A DNA stretch of 64,000 bases. It comes from Streptomyces sp. V1I1. GTDB lineage: Bacteria; Actinomycetota; Actinomycetes; Streptomycetales; Streptomycetaceae. The notes beneath the pieces were generated by a model that saw nothing but the letters and a program-made list of their open reading frames with translations, was not told the DNA's origin and did not search any database. The stretch's first letter is position 1; each line of letters opens with the position of its first letter. The position numbers were made by a program, and so were the translations under genes. Positions 13,952-22,675 of the stretch are shown here, one piece after another. The DNA is taken from the NCBI RefSeq assembly GCF_030817355.1, contig NZ_JAUSZH010000001.1, positions 6,200,501 to 6,264,500 on the forward strand, given 5' to 3'.

Positions 13952-14317
13952 GTGACCGAGATTGACGCAAAGATCGATGCTCTCGTCCCCGCCTGGCTCC
14001 ACCTTCCCGACATCGCGGAAATGCTCGATGTCGAGGTGACACGCGTACGGCAGCTGGTCAAGGAGGGCCAGCTGATCGCCGTGCGCCGTGGTGAGAACCG
14101 CGCGCTTCAGGTGCCTGCCGCCTTCATCGACGGCAACAAGGTGGTCAAGGGTCTCGCCGGGACCCTGACGCTCCTGAAGGACGACGGCTTCACCGACGAA
14201 GAGATGCTTGAGTGGCTCTTCACCCCCGACCCGACCCTGCCGGGCACGCCCGCGCAGGCGCTCAGCGAGAATCGCGGCACGGAGGTGAAGCGCCGGGCCC
14301 AGGCGCTCGCCGTCTGA
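13952..14317 (+). CDS. Rv2175c-like winged-helix DNA-binding protein
   Basis: The 121-residue protein has an N-terminal helix-turn-helix (LPDIAEMLDVEVTRVRQLVKEGQLIAVRR in outline) and the Rv2175c C-terminal domain (KGLAGTLTLLKDDGFTDEEMLEWLFTPDP region). In Mycobacterium tuberculosis Rv2175c is encoded beside PknL, binds DNA and is phosphorylated on an N-terminal threonine. Here the only threonine before the domain is Thr2. The PASTA kinase and aroH lie nearby in this window too, so a kinase-substrate pair is likely but unproven. A 16-bp hairpin terminator follows. Confidence 0.88.
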   Translation: MTEIDAKIDALVPAWLHLPDIAEMLDVEVTRVRQLVKEGQLIAVRRGENRALQVPAAFIDGNKVVKGLAGTLTLLKDDGFTDEEMLEWLFTPDPTLPGTPAQALSENRGTEVKRRAQALAV

Positions 14318-14337
14318 TGTCCTGAAGACAACACCAC

Positions 14338-14382
14338 GCGGTGTGCGGGCAGGGGGGCCAGTGGTTCCTGCCCGCACACCGC
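14338..14382 (+). terminator. Terminator of the Rv2175c-like gene
   Basis: Perfect 16-bp inverted repeat (GCGGTGTGCGGGCAGG and its complement) with a 13-base loop, 20 bases after the stop codon. Confidence 0.75.
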
Positions 14383-14406
14383 CGACCCACCCCGGGGGGA
14401 ACACTC

Positions 14407-15057
14407 ATGTCCACGGCTCGTGCGCTGCTGTCCGACGCCCGGCTCTATCTGTGCACGGACGCCCGCAGGCAGCAGGGCGACCTCGCCGGGTTCCTCGACG
14501 CCGTGCTCTCCTCGGGGGTCGACATCGTGCAGCTGCGCGACAAGGGCATGGAGGCCGCCGAGGAGCTGGAGCACCTCCAGGTCTTCGCCGACGCCTGCCG
14601 CAGGCACGGCAAGCTGCTCGCCGTGAACGACCGCGCGGACGTGGGCCATGCCATCGGCTCCGACGTGCTGCATCTGGGGCAGGGCGATCTGCCGGTCCCG
14701 GCCGCCCGCGCGATCCTCGGCGACGAGGTGCTCATAGGCCGCTCCACGCACGCCGAGTCCGAGGTCGACGCGGCCGTCGCCGAGCCCGGCGTGGACTACT
14801 TCTGTACCGGCCCCTGCTGGCCCACCCCGACCAAGCCCGGGCGCTACGCCCCCGGACTCGGCCTCGTGCGGTATGCGGCGGGGCTTGAGACCGACCGGCC
14901 GTGGTTCGCGATCGGCGGGATCGACGCGGGCAACCTCGACGAGGTGCTGGACGCGGGCGCGCGCAGGATCGTCGTCGTGCGGGCGATCACCGAGGCCGAC
15001 GACCCGGCAGCGGCGACGGCGTCCCTCGCCAAGCGGGTGCGGGAGCGTATTCGATAA
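14407..15057 (+). CDS. thiE: Thiamine-phosphate synthase
   Basis: Joins HMP-pyrophosphate and thiazole phosphate to give thiamine monophosphate. The 216-residue TIM barrel has the family motifs [62 protein letters not shown] and [16 protein letters not shown]. The ATG 14407 follows a GGGGGGA ribosome site. Unlike thiO-thiS-thiG it has no TPP riboswitch in its 89-base leader, so the two thiamine units here are controlled differently. Confidence 0.95.
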   Translation: MSTARALLSDARLYLCTDARRQQGDLAGFLDAVLSSGVDIVQLRDKGMEAAEELEHLQVFADACRRHGKLLAVNDRADVGHAIGSDVLHLGQGDLPVPAARAILGDEVLIGRSTHAESEVDAAVAEPGVDYFCTGPCWPTPTKPGRYAPGLGLVRYAAGLETDRPWFAIGGIDAGNLDEVLDAGARRIVVVRAITEADDPAAATASLAKRVRERIR

Positions 15058-15077
15058 CTGTCCGAAGGGTGGACAGT
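15057..15077 (+). terminator. Short hairpin after thiE
   Basis: ACTGTCC, 7-base loop, GGACAGT, directly at the thiE stop. Short stem and no T-run, so a weak terminator candidate. Confidence 0.4.
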
Positions 15078-15135
15078 AACCCGGCAAATTCGGACATATT
15101 TCCTCCGTTCGGTTGGGTGACCGGCGCGCCCTGGA

Positions 15136-15141
15136 TAGCCT
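15136..15141 (+). promoter_or_regulatory. Leaderless promoter of metF
   Basis: TAGCCT with 6 bases to ATG 15148. TTGGGT lies 17 bases upstream as a possible -35. No ribosome site is present. Confidence 0.45.
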
Positions 15142-15147
15142 GCGGGT

Positions 15148-16065
15148 ATGGCCCTCGGTACAGCTTCGACCAGGACGGATCGCGCACGGACCGTGCGCGA
15201 GCTTCTTGCAACCGGCAAAACTTCCTACTCCTTCGAGTTCTGGGCGCCCAAGACCGAGAAGGGTGAGCGGAACCTCTGGAATGCGCTCCGCAGGGTCGAG
15301 GCGGTCGCCCCCAACTTCGTCTCCGTGACCTATGGCGCCGGCGGCTCGACGCGCGCCGGCACGGTCAAGGCCACCCAGCAGATCGCCGCCGACACCACTC
15401 TGACGCCCGTCGCGCACCTCACCGCGGTGGACCACTCCATCGCCGAACTGCGCAACATGATCGGCCAGTACGCCGACGCCGGGATCCGCAACATCCTCGC
15501 CGTCCGGGGCGACCCGCCCGGCGACCCGATGGGCGAGTGGGTCAAGCACCCCGAGGGCGTGCGGTACGCCGCCGAGCTGGTCCGGCTGATCAAGGAGTCC
15601 GGTGACTTCTGCGTCGGCGTAGCGGCCTTCCCCGAGATGCATCCGCGCTCGGAGGACTGGGACACCGATATCCGCCACTTCGTGGACAAGTGCCGGGCCG
15701 GCGCCGACTACGCGATCACGCAGATGTTCTTCAGGCCCGAGGACTATCTGCGGCTGCGCGACCGGGTCGCGGCCACGGGCTGCGAGACCCCGATCATCCC
15801 CGAGATCATGCCCGTCACCAGCGTCAAGCAGCTCGAGCGGTTTGCGCAGCTCAGCAATGCCGCGTTCCCGCCGGATCTGAAAGAGAGGATCCTCACCGCC
15901 AAGGACGATCCGGCCGCTGTACGCTCCATTGGCATCGAGTTCGCGACGGAGTTCTGCGCAGGGCTGCTCTCCGAGGGAGTCCCCGGACTGCACTTCATTA
16001 CGCTCAACAACTCCACGGCGACGCTGGAAATCTACGAGAATCTCGGACTGCACGAGCAGTCGTGA
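15148..16065 (+). CDS. metF: 5,10-methylenetetrahydrofolate reductase
   Basis: FAD enzyme that makes 5-methyltetrahydrofolate for methionine synthesis. The 305-residue barrel shows [88 protein letters not shown] and [10 protein letters not shown]. These include the conserved catalytic Glu (FEFW) and the folate-contacting Asp (RGDPP). Apparently leaderless and monocistronic, it sits between thiE and a membrane protein. Confidence 0.95.
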   Translation: MALGTASTRTDRARTVRELLATGKTSYSFEFWAPKTEKGERNLWNALRRVEAVAPNFVSVTYGAGGSTRAGTVKATQQIAADTTLTPVAHLTAVDHSIAELRNMIGQYADAGIRNILAVRGDPPGDPMGEWVKHPEGVRYAAELVRLIKESGDFCVGVAAFPEMHPRSEDWDTDIRHFVDKCRAGADYAITQMFFRPEDYLRLRDRVAATGCETPIIPEIMPVTSVKQLERFAQLSNAAFPPDLKERILTAKDDPAAVRSIGIEFATEFCAGLLSEGVPGLHFITLNNSTATLEIYENLGLHEQS

Positions 16066-16116
16066 TCGGTCGTACCCGCCCCGACCCGGGGCGACGGCCG
16101 TAGGAGAGGGGCGGGC

Positions 16117-16995
16117 ATGGGCTGGACGGTCCTCTATATCGCGTTCGGTGTCGTCGCGCTGTGGCTGCTCGGTGAGGTGCTGCTGCAGTACAAGGCGCGG
16201 CTGCGCTGGCGACTTCTCGCCTTCGTCGGATTCCTCGGCGTGGTCTTCGGCGTCCTGCTGCCCTCCGTCGTGGTGATCGCGGTCGGCGCGATCGCCTTCG
16301 CCGTCGGCCAGACGTATGTCACGCTCTCCTTCCGCCGCGGCTTCTCCACGGGCTGGGCGCTCGGCGGAAGCCCGGGCGTGAGCCCCCGCCGCAAGTCGGG
16401 CGCCAAGTCGGGGGCGGCTTCGCGCGAGCCCTCGCTGGAGGTCACCGACCTCTCCTACGAGCCCGCCGCGCCGTACGAGCCCGACCCGTATGAACCCGAC
16501 CCGTACGAGCCCGCCGCGTCGGCGCCGCAGCGGGAACCGGTCTACGAGCCGCAGCCGCTCCCGGACGACACCGGGCAGTATGGCGTGTACAGCGACGCCG
16601 CCTATGCGGCCCAGCAGCAGGACCAGAGCCAGAACTACGCACAGTACGGCGGCTCGTACGACAGCTACTCCGGCTACGGGCAGCAGCAGCCGGCGGGCCA
16701 GGACAGCTATGCCGGGCAGTACGACTACGGCACAGGACAGCAGCAGTACGCCGCGTACTCCGATCCGTATGTGGGCGGCCAGCAGTACAACACGTACGAG
16801 ACGTACGACGGTTACGGCGGCCAGCAGCAGTACGCCGACCCGTACGCCCAGAACCAGTACAGCGAGACGCCGCCCGGCGGGGTGTGGGTGCCGCAGCAGC
16901 GCGACGGCGAGCAGGAAGCGCCGCCGATGCCGCAGGAGCAGCCCTCCCCCTACGGCTACGACGCCGGGTACAATGAGCAGCAGTACCGCTACTGA
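16117..16995 (+). CDS. Membrane protein with Tyr/Gln/Gly-rich prion-like tail
   Basis: I do not recognise a functional family. The 292-residue protein has two or three N-terminal hydrophobic helices (about 3-22 and 32-66), then a basic stretch with RRKSGAKSG. From about residue 110 there is a low-complexity tail: first PYEPDPYEPDPYEP repeats, then Tyr/Gln/Ser/Gly-rich sequence (GQQQPAGQDSYAGQYDYG, QQYNTYETYDGYGGQQQY). Composition resembles the phase-separating domains of FUS-type proteins, but that is inference from composition only. The start ATG follows GGAGAGGGGCGGGC. A convergent terminator follows. Confidence 0.75.
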   Translation: MGWTVLYIAFGVVALWLLGEVLLQYKARLRWRLLAFVGFLGVVFGVLLPSVVVIAVGAIAFAVGQTYVTLSFRRGFSTGWALGGSPGVSPRRKSGAKSGAASREPSLEVTDLSYEPAAPYEPDPYEPDPYEPAASAPQREPVYEPQPLPDDTGQYGVYSDAAYAAQQQDQSQNYAQYGGSYDSYSGYGQQQPAGQDSYAGQYDYGTGQQQYAAYSDPYVGGQQYNTYETYDGYGGQQQYADPYAQNQYSETPPGGVWVPQQRDGEQEAPPMPQEQPSPYGYDAGYNEQQYRY

Positions 16996-16996
16996 C

Positions 16997-17043
16997 AACC
17001 GGATGCTGACATCCGGTTACCGGCGGCTGGTTACTGACAGCCG
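16997..17043. terminator. Bidirectional terminator between convergent genes
   Basis: AACCGGATG, CTGA loop, CATCCGGTT (16997-17018) is followed by a second bulged inverted repeat (GTTACCGG...CAGCCGGTAAC). The sequence ACTGACAnCCGG occurs twice. It separates the convergent genes ending at 16995 and 17059. Confidence 0.6.
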
Positions 17044-17058
17044 GTAACTGGGAGCCCG

Positions 17059-18546
17059 CTACCGGGAGCCGCGGAAGTCCGCGCCCTCCACGATCAGCCC
17101 GGCCACCAGTGCCCCCGACATTCCCGCGTGCGCAAGACCGCCGCCCGGGTGCGCGCGGCCGCCCACCAGATACAGGCCGGGCAGCCGTGTGCTGTTCGCC
17201 GGATGCAGACAGCGTCCGCCCTCCCCGGCGAGCGCGGGCGCGGGCAGCGGTCCCGTCTCGGCGGGCGTCAGGGTCTCGTGCCACAGCAGGCGCTCGCGTA
17301 TCTCCGGTACGGCCGCGGACCCGGCGTCGATCAGCACCTCGGCGTACCCCTCGCGCAGCGACGCGTCGGTCCAGTCGGCCGGGCCGCCGTGCCCCATGAC
17401 CGTCGCGGAGAGGGTGATCGCCTCGTGCTCGTCGTCGGGGCGGGTGCGGGGATCGTCGGGCCGCAGCACGGTGACGGTGGGCCGCTCGGCCGTCCGCCCG
17501 CCGAAGACCGCGGCCGCCTCCGCCCCGGCGTCGGGGGAGTGCACCACGCTCCGGTGGACGGCCGATGCGGGCCGCGCCCCACGCAGGGCGAGCAGCACGG
17601 TGAACCTGCCAGGCAACTGCCCGCCGCCGGCGCCCTGTTGAGGCCGTACGTCGCCGTCCCGCCACAGCTCGTGCCCGACGAGATCCGGAGCCTCGGCGCC
17701 CGCCACCACATGGTCGGCCTCGGCGACGGTGCCCCCGGCGAGCTCGACTCCCGCCGCCCGCCCGTCCTTCTCGACGATCCGGGTCACCTCGGACCTGAAG
17801 ACGAACTCCACCCTGCGGGCCAGACACCGCTCGTAGACCGCGCGTGCCAGCTCGCGCATCCCGCCCTCGACGTACCAACTGCCGAAGGTCTGCTCCATGT
17901 ACGGCAGCAGGGCGGCGCTCGCCGGGGCGCGCCGGGGATCCAGGCCGTACGCCAGGGCGTACCCCTCGAGCAGTGCCGCAAGCCGCGGTTCCGCAAGCTC
18001 CCACGCGGCGACCTCGGAGACCGTGGAGGCCTGCCGGGCGCGCAGCAGCCTGCGCTGACGCGGTGCGGGATACGGATCGCGCTTCAGCACCTGCCAGTCG
18101 GCCCACAGCGGCTCTTCGAGCAGTGGCCGCCGGGAACGGTCCCAGGCGTCCCTGGCCCGCCCGAGGAACGCGCCCCACCGCTCGCCCGCCCCTGCGCCCA
18201 GCGCGGCTTCGAGCGCGGTGACGATGCCGGCCCGCGAGGCGTTCGGCAGGGACACCTCGCTGCCGTCGGCGAACACATGCCGGCTCGACGGGTCCACCTG
18301 GACCAGCCCGAGGCACTGCTCCAGCGGCTCCTTGCCGGTCTTGACGAACAAGTCCCGCCAGACGGCGGGCAGATGCAGCAGACCGGGGCCGGTGTCGAAG
18401 ACGAAGCCGTCGCGCTCGAACCGGCCCACCGCGCCGCCGTAGCTCGCCGAGCGCTCGTACACCGTCACCCGGTGGCCTGCCACGGCCAGCCGGGCGGCAG
18501 CCGCCATGGCGCCCATCCCGGCGCCGATCACCGCAATCCGTGCCAT
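17059..18546 (-). CDS. Phytoene desaturase/CrtI-like FAD-dependent oxidoreductase
   Basis: A 495-residue flavoprotein of the phytoene dehydrogenase (NAD(P)-binding Rossmann) family. The N-terminal FAD motif is RIAVIGAGMGAMAAAARLAVAGHRV in outline, followed by YERSASYGGAVG and FDTGPGLLHLP. The C-terminal motif is LPGLYLVGGRAHPGGGLAHAGMSG, typical of CrtI/CrtN proteins. No carotenoid genes flank it, so the substrate is unknown. The ATG at 18546 has TAAAGT 7 bases upstream and no ribosome site (leaderless). The upstream 500 bp is non-coding and contains TGAGTAC repeats. Confidence 0.85.
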   Translation of the reverse strand: MARIAVIGAGMGAMAAAARLAVAGHRVTVYERSASYGGAVGRFERDGFVFDTGPGLLHLPAVWRDLFVKTGKEPLEQCLGLVQVDPSSRHVFADGSEVSLPNASRAGIVTALEAALGAGAGERWGAFLGRARDAWDRSRRPLLEEPLWADWQVLKRDPYPAPRQRRLLRARQASTVSEVAAWELAEPRLAALLEGYALAYGLDPRRAPASAALLPYMEQTFGSWYVEGGMRELARAVYERCLARRVEFVFRSEVTRIVEKDGRAAGVELAGGTVAEADHVVAGAEAPDLVGHELWRDGDVRPQQGAGGGQLPGRFTVLLALRGARPASAVHRSVVHSPDAGAEAAAVFGGRTAERPTVTVLRPDDPRTRPDDEHEAITLSATVMGHGGPADWTDASLREGYAEVLIDAGSAAVPEIRERLLWHETLTPAETGPLPAPALAGEGGRCLHPANSTRLPGLYLVGGRAHPGGGLAHAGMSGALVAGLIVEGADFRGSR

Positions 18547-18899
18547 GTCCGCGACTTTATCGGCACCCCTCGGACCCCCGGATCCCCGGCCGCCTTCGCG
18601 GCGCTGCCCCGGCGACGACCAGCGCATCGGTCCGAGAGGGAGTACGGACGCGGACGCGATCGTGACCAGTCGGCCTGCCGGGCGGGTGGGGGTGAGTACG
18701 GACGGCTGAGTACCCGTACCTAGTGGGTGAGATGAGTACGCGCGCGGATGGGGTCTCACCTGCGTAGAAGGAAGAGTGGGGACCACGGAAGGGGCGCGGC
18801 GCCGGTACCGCCGACACGGGGCGGCGGAACGGCGCGGCACCCCCGACGGAACGGGGGCGCACGACGGAGGGCCCGATGACCAGGGTCCTCCGGCACCAC

Positions 18900-18949
18900 G
18901 GGGGAATCGAGGGGAACGGGGGATACGGGGGAACGGGGGGACACGGGGG
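18900..18949 (+). other. G-run tract, potential G-quadruplex
   Basis: Six runs of 4-6 G separated by 3-6 bases (AACGGGGG/ATACGGGGG type units). The pattern meets the usual four-run quadruplex rule, even for this GC-rich genome. Function unknown. Confidence 0.6.
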
Positions 18950-18955
18950 TAACAC

Positions 18956-19000
18956 GCCGTTCCGGCGGGGCTCGGGGGGATCGAGCCTCGCCGGAACGGC
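18956..19000 (-). terminator. Terminator downstream of tetR
   Basis: 18-bp inverted repeat (GCCGTTCCGGCGGGGCTC with a complement differing by one G-T pair) and a 9-base G-rich loop, 60 bases after the tetR stop on the minus strand. Confidence 0.7.
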
Positions 19001-19060
19001 ACTTCTGTGTCGAACGGCCTTTCACGTGGCCGCGGGCACGGGCCCGCTCGTACCGCCCCT

Positions 19061-19693
19061 TCAGCGGCCGCTGACGCGGCCGTGCAGCAGCCGCGACAGG
19101 GCCGAGTGCACATCGTCGAGCGACCGCTCCGGCTGGAAGGCCTGCCAGTCCAGCGCCGCCACCAGCACCATCCCGACCAGCGCCGCCGCCGTCAGCGGAA
19201 TGTCGATCTCCTCGCTCAGCTCGCCGTTCTCGACGGCTTCCCGCAGCACCGTCTCGACGACGGCGACCGCCTGCTGCCGTACGACGAGAAGCGTCGACTG
19301 CCAGGCCCTGTTGGTGCGCCACAGTTCGGCGACGTACAGCTGGGTGAAGGCCGGATAGCGGTCTATGAAGACCAGACCGGCCTTGATCATCGCGTCCAGC
19401 GCCTCGACCTTGGTGCGGCCGTGCTCCGTCGCCTCGTCGGCGGCGGACTGCAGCGAGGCGGTGAGCAGGCCGACGCCGTACCGCAGCAGCTCCTCGAAGA
19501 GCTCGGTCTTGCTCTTGAAGTTGTAGTAGACCGTGCCCTTGGCGACCCCGGCGCGTTCGGCGATCTCGTCCACCGTGGTGGCGGAGAAGCCCTGCTCGGC
19601 TATGAGCGTGACCGCGGCCTCGTAGAGCCTTGCCCGGGTCGCCCGGCGTCTGGTGCTGGTGCTGTCCATGGCGTCCATGGTGTCGATTCTCAC
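19061..19693 (-). CDS. TetR/AcrR family transcriptional regulator
   Basis: A 210-residue repressor-type protein. The N-terminal helix-turn-helix is ATTVDEIAERAGVAKGTVYYNFKSK in outline, with a variable ligand-binding domain after it. It is the last gene of an ABC ATPase-YhgE-tetR operon, 13 bp after the YhgE stop. A TetR-style palindrome sits over the operon's promoter, so autoregulation and ligand-induced export are likely. Start choice between GTG 19693 and ATG codons 15 and 24 bases in is open. The long version adds five to eight residues. Confidence 0.9.
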   Translation of the reverse strand: MRIDTMDAMDSTSTRRRATRARLYEAAVTLIAEQGFSATTVDEIAERAGVAKGTVYYNFKSKTELFEELLRYGVGLLTASLQSAADEATEHGRTKVEALDAMIKAGLVFIDRYPAFTQLYVAELWRTNRAWQSTLLVVRQQAVAVVETVLREAVENGELSEEIDIPLTAAALVGMVLVAALDWQAFQPERSLDDVHSALSRLLHGRVSGR

Positions 19694-19706
19694 AGGTCGG
19701 CCCGCC

Positions 19707-21794
19707 TCACAGACTCAGCTCGGGGTGCAGACGGTCGAGCGTCCACACCTGCTTGCGCCGCGCGGACACGGCGGTGAGCGCGATCGCGCCCGCGGTGAAG
19801 GCGATCAGCACCGCGCACGCCTGCCAGACCGGGCCGAGTCCGCCGCCCGTGATGAGCCGGCGCAGCGCCTCGACGACGTAACTCATCGGGAGGAAGGGGT
19901 GGATGGCGTTGAAGAACCCTGGGCTGGTCTGGACGGGGTAGGTTCCGCCGGCCGAGGTCAGCTGAAGCATCAGGAGGGCGAGCACGAGGATCCGGCCCGC
20001 GGCCCCGAAGCGTGCGTTCAGCCACTGGATGATCGCGGCGAAGCAGCAGGTGACGAGGGCGAGGAAGCCCACCGTCCCGGCCGCGTACGCCATCTTCATG
20101 CCGAGGCCCCAATGCAGTACGGACATCAGCGCGGCGACCTGGGCGAGTCCGATCGCGGCGACGGGCAGCCAGCCGGCCACGGCGATCCGCCAGGCGGAGG
20201 CGCCGACGGCGAGGGCCCGTCGGCTCAGCGGCTGGATGATCATGTACGCGACCATCGCGCCCACCCAGAGGGAGAGCGGGATGAAGTACGGGGCGAAACC
20301 GGTGCCGTAGTTGGGCGCCTTGTGCAGCGACTGGCTGGCCAGCTTGACGGGGTCGGCCATCACCTCGGTGCGGCGGTCGCGGTCCGTCTTGTCGTAGTCA
20401 GGGATCTTGTCCACGCCGTCGTTGAGCCCGCCGGCCAGCTCGGTCGAACCGTCGGCGAGCTTGAAGAGGCCGCCATCCAGGCTGTTGGCGCCCTTCTTGA
20501 GCTTGCCGACGCCGCTGTCGAGATCGGTCGAGCCGGTCTTGGCGCCGCCCAGGCCGGTGTGCAGTTTGTCCGCGCCCTGAGCGACCTTCTTGGCACCCGA
20601 GTTGAGCTCGTTGATCTTTGCGACGGCGTACTCCAGGTCCTCGTCCAGGCGCGGTGACCGCTTGGCGAGGTCTGTCGCCTGCCGCTGCAGCGTGGCGAGA
20701 TGGCCGTCCAGCGTCTTCAGACTGCCGTTGTTGTCCTTGATCAGGGCATTGACGTCGTCGGCGACCTTGGCGACATCGGCCGCCGTGTCCTTGGCGGTCT
20801 TGAGGTCGGAGCAGAGGGCCGGGTCGGGCAGCACGGCGTCCTCGCAGCGCGCCTTGTAGATGCTGCTCAGCTTGTCGGCCGACTTGTGGGCGAGGGCCGC
20901 GCGGCCGGGCGCCGTCTTCACGAGGATGCCGAGGTTGCGGCGTACCGCCTGGGACGAATCGGCGACCAGGCGGGCCGTGTCGCCGATCGTCGTGCCGTTG
21001 TCCTTGAGGTACGGACGGACGTCGGCGGCGATCTTGTTGACCTTGTCGGCGAGCGCCTGGGTGCCGTCGGCGACCTTCTGCGAGCCGGTCTCGAGGTCGC
21101 CCGCGCCCTTGTTCAGCTTGGTCAGGCCGCCGGCCAGCCTGCCGCTGCCGTCCTTGGCGTCCTTCAGGCCGTCAGCGAGGTCCTTGGAGCCCTCCTTCGC
21201 CTTGCCGACCCCGTCCTTGAGCTTGTCGGCGCCCTTTGCGGCCTTCTCGGTCGCGTCATGGATGTCGGAGAAGGAGATGAAGATCCGGTCCAGGAAGGTG
21301 CGGGAGGTGTTGGTCGACGCGGCCGTGCGCACCTCCGAGAAGACCGTCCGCGAGATCTGACCGACGATGTAGTTGTTGGCGTCGTTCGTACGGACCTGAA
21401 GGGCGCCGGTCTCGGGGGAGTTGCCCGAGCTGGACGCGATGCGCTCGCTGAAGTCCTTCGGCATGGTCAGCGAGAGGTAGTACGCACCGTCCTCGACGCC
21501 CTTGCGGGCATCGGCGGCGCTCACCTCGTGCCATTCGAAGACCTTGCTCTCGCGCAGGCCCTTGGTGATCTCGTCGCCGGCGGCGATCTTCTTGCCGGCG
21601 GCGGTGGCTCCCTTGTCGTCGTTGACGAGGGCGACGGGGATCTTGTTGAGCTGTCCGTACGGGTCCCAGAAGGACCACAGGTACAGCGCGCCGTAGAGCA
21701 GCGGCAGCAGCAGGACCGCGACGAGTGCGGCGCGCGGCAGCTTCCCCCTGCCGAACCGCTTCAGCTCAAGCGCGGCGAGTTTCGGCGATCGCAT
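19707..21794 (-). CDS. YhgE/Pip family ABC-2-type membrane protein
   Basis: A 695-residue polytopic protein. One N-terminal membrane segment (about 18-40) is followed by a long extracytoplasmic region (to about residue 480) rich in heptad-like repeats (GADKLKDGVGKAKEGSKDLADGL and similar). A cluster of five or six C-terminal membrane helices follows. This is the YhgE/Pip (phage infection protein, MmpL/ABC-2-like) architecture, as found in Bacillus YhgE and in type VII-associated EsaA relatives. Transported substrate unknown. The start overlaps the ATPase stop by 29 bases, implying coupling. Confidence 0.9.
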   Translation of the reverse strand: MRSPKLAALELKRFGRGKLPRAALVAVLLLPLLYGALYLWSFWDPYGQLNKIPVALVNDDKGATAAGKKIAAGDEITKGLRESKVFEWHEVSAADARKGVEDGAYYLSLTMPKDFSERIASSSGNSPETGALQVRTNDANNYIVGQISRTVFSEVRTAASTNTSRTFLDRIFISFSDIHDATEKAAKGADKLKDGVGKAKEGSKDLADGLKDAKDGSGRLAGGLTKLNKGAGDLETGSQKVADGTQALADKVNKIAADVRPYLKDNGTTIGDTARLVADSSQAVRRNLGILVKTAPGRAALAHKSADKLSSIYKARCEDAVLPDPALCSDLKTAKDTAADVAKVADDVNALIKDNNGSLKTLDGHLATLQRQATDLAKRSPRLDEDLEYAVAKINELNSGAKKVAQGADKLHTGLGGAKTGSTDLDSGVGKLKKGANSLDGGLFKLADGSTELAGGLNDGVDKIPDYDKTDRDRRTEVMADPVKLASQSLHKAPNYGTGFAPYFIPLSLWVGAMVAYMIIQPLSRRALAVGASAWRIAVAGWLPVAAIGLAQVAALMSVLHWGLGMKMAYAAGTVGFLALVTCCFAAIIQWLNARFGAAGRILVLALLMLQLTSAGGTYPVQTSPGFFNAIHPFLPMSYVVEALRRLITGGGLGPVWQACAVLIAFTAGAIALTAVSARRKQVWTLDRLHPELSL

Positions 21795-22662
21795 CGGCCG
21801 TCCCCTCCTCGTCGTCGGTGGTGCTTTCGGTGGTGTCTTCGGTCGACTCGGTGTTGTCGGCCGTGCCGGTGTTCTCGGCCGTCTCGGTGCTTTCGGCCGT
21901 GCCGGTGTTCTCGGCCGTCTCGGTTTCTTCAGCTGTGCTGGTGCTTTCGACTGTGCTGGTGTTTTCGACCGTGATCGTGCGGATGGCGGTCCTGCCCTCG
22001 GGCGCCTGGCTGCACACGGCGAGCACCGTTGTGCCGGCCTCGGCGACGGAGCGCAGCAGCTGCCAGGCCTCGGCCCGGTCGACGTCGGAGAGCTTGAGGT
22101 CGGTGTCGTCGACCGCGAGCAGGCCGGGGCGGCCGATCAGCGCGAGGGCGACGTACAGGCGCAGCGCCTCCAGCCGCTCCAGATCGCGCACGGAAGTGCG
22201 TTCCTGCTTGGGGAGTGCGGCCACGTCTAGTCCGGCTGCCTCGAGTGCTGTGTCGATACGGCTCCGGGCCGCGGCGATCCTCTCGGCGCGCGGGCGCAGC
22301 AGGGCGCGCAGCGAGCCGTCGAAACGGCGCTGCAGCCAGGCCCGTTCGCGCAGATGTTCGGCAACGGTCAGCGCCGGGTCGAGCTCGCTGACCCCAGGCA
22401 CCGGCCCGAGCGCGCTGATCCTGCGTACGGCCGCCATCTTGCGCGGCAGCGGCAGACCGCCGACCTCGGCACTGCCCTCGGTGGGGCGCATCCGGCCGGT
22501 GAGCGCGAGCAGCAGGCAGGTGCGGCCGGAACCGGACGGGCCCTCGATCGCGACGAGTGAGCCGGGTTCCGCCTTGATGCTCACCGAGCGGAACGCCCAG
22601 CCGCGCGGGCCCTTGAGCCCCAAGTCCTCGGCGGTTACGGCCGCCCCGTGCGGGCTGTCCAC
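21766..22662 (-). CDS. ABC-type ATP-binding protein with degenerate signature and Thr/Glu/Ser repeat tail
   Basis: A 298-residue protein. Walker A is intact (IEGPSGSGRT, about residue 40). The ABC signature is not LSGGQ-like (SVRDLERLEALRL region). Walker B ends in LLAVDDTD, so the usual catalytic Glu is Asp. ATP may be bound more than hydrolysed. From about residue 230 the chain is six-residue repeats of the type [TS]-[AV]-E-x-T-x (VENTST, AENTGT, AESTET), encoded by 18-bp DNA units. It is the first gene of the YhgE-tetR operon, with a GGGAGGG ribosome site before GTG 22662. Confidence 0.85.
   Translation of the reverse strand: MDSPHGAAVTAEDLGLKGPRGWAFRSVSIKAEPGSLVAIEGPSGSGRTCLLLALTGRMRPTEGSAEVGGLPLPRKMAAVRRISALGPVPGVSELDPALTVAEHLRERAWLQRRFDGSLRALLRPRAERIAAARSRIDTALEAAGLDVAALPKQERTSVRDLERLEALRLYVALALIGRPGLLAVDDTDLKLSDVDRAEAWQLLRSVAEAGTTVLAVCSQAPEGRTAIRTITVENTSTVESTSTAEETETAENTGTAESTETAENTGTADNTESTEDTTESTTDDEEGTADAIAETRRA
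21819..21965. repeat. 18-bp tandem repeat encoding a Thr/Glu-rich tail
   Basis: About seven degenerate 18-bp units (plus strand GCCGTGCCGGTGTTCTCG and GCCGTCTCGGTGCTTTCG alternating), each coding six residues in the ATPase C-terminus. Two adjacent 36-bp blocks are near-identical, suggesting recent expansion. Edges are approximate. Confidence 0.7.
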
Positions 22663-22675
22663 GAACCCTCCCCCA

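Larger units (their letters stand above)
18547..19060. other. Non-coding region between tetR and the CrtI-like gene
   Basis: No credible gene is seen in 514 bp. From the left it holds the leaderless -10 TAAAGT (18554-18559, minus), three TGAGTAC copies (18693, 18707, 18733), a tract of six G-runs (18900-18949, plus strand) and a strong hairpin (18956-19000). Confidence 0.7.

Noticed and set aside
13952..14317. BldC-type regulator
   Set aside because: The protein is 121 residues with a conserved second domain (LTLLKDDGF...WLFTPDP) matching Rv2175c, not the short BldC.
18557..18955. Short minus-strand open frame in the tetR/CrtI-like gap
   Set aside because: Made of Pro/Arg/Ser low complexity translated from the G-run tract, with no ribosome site or family features.
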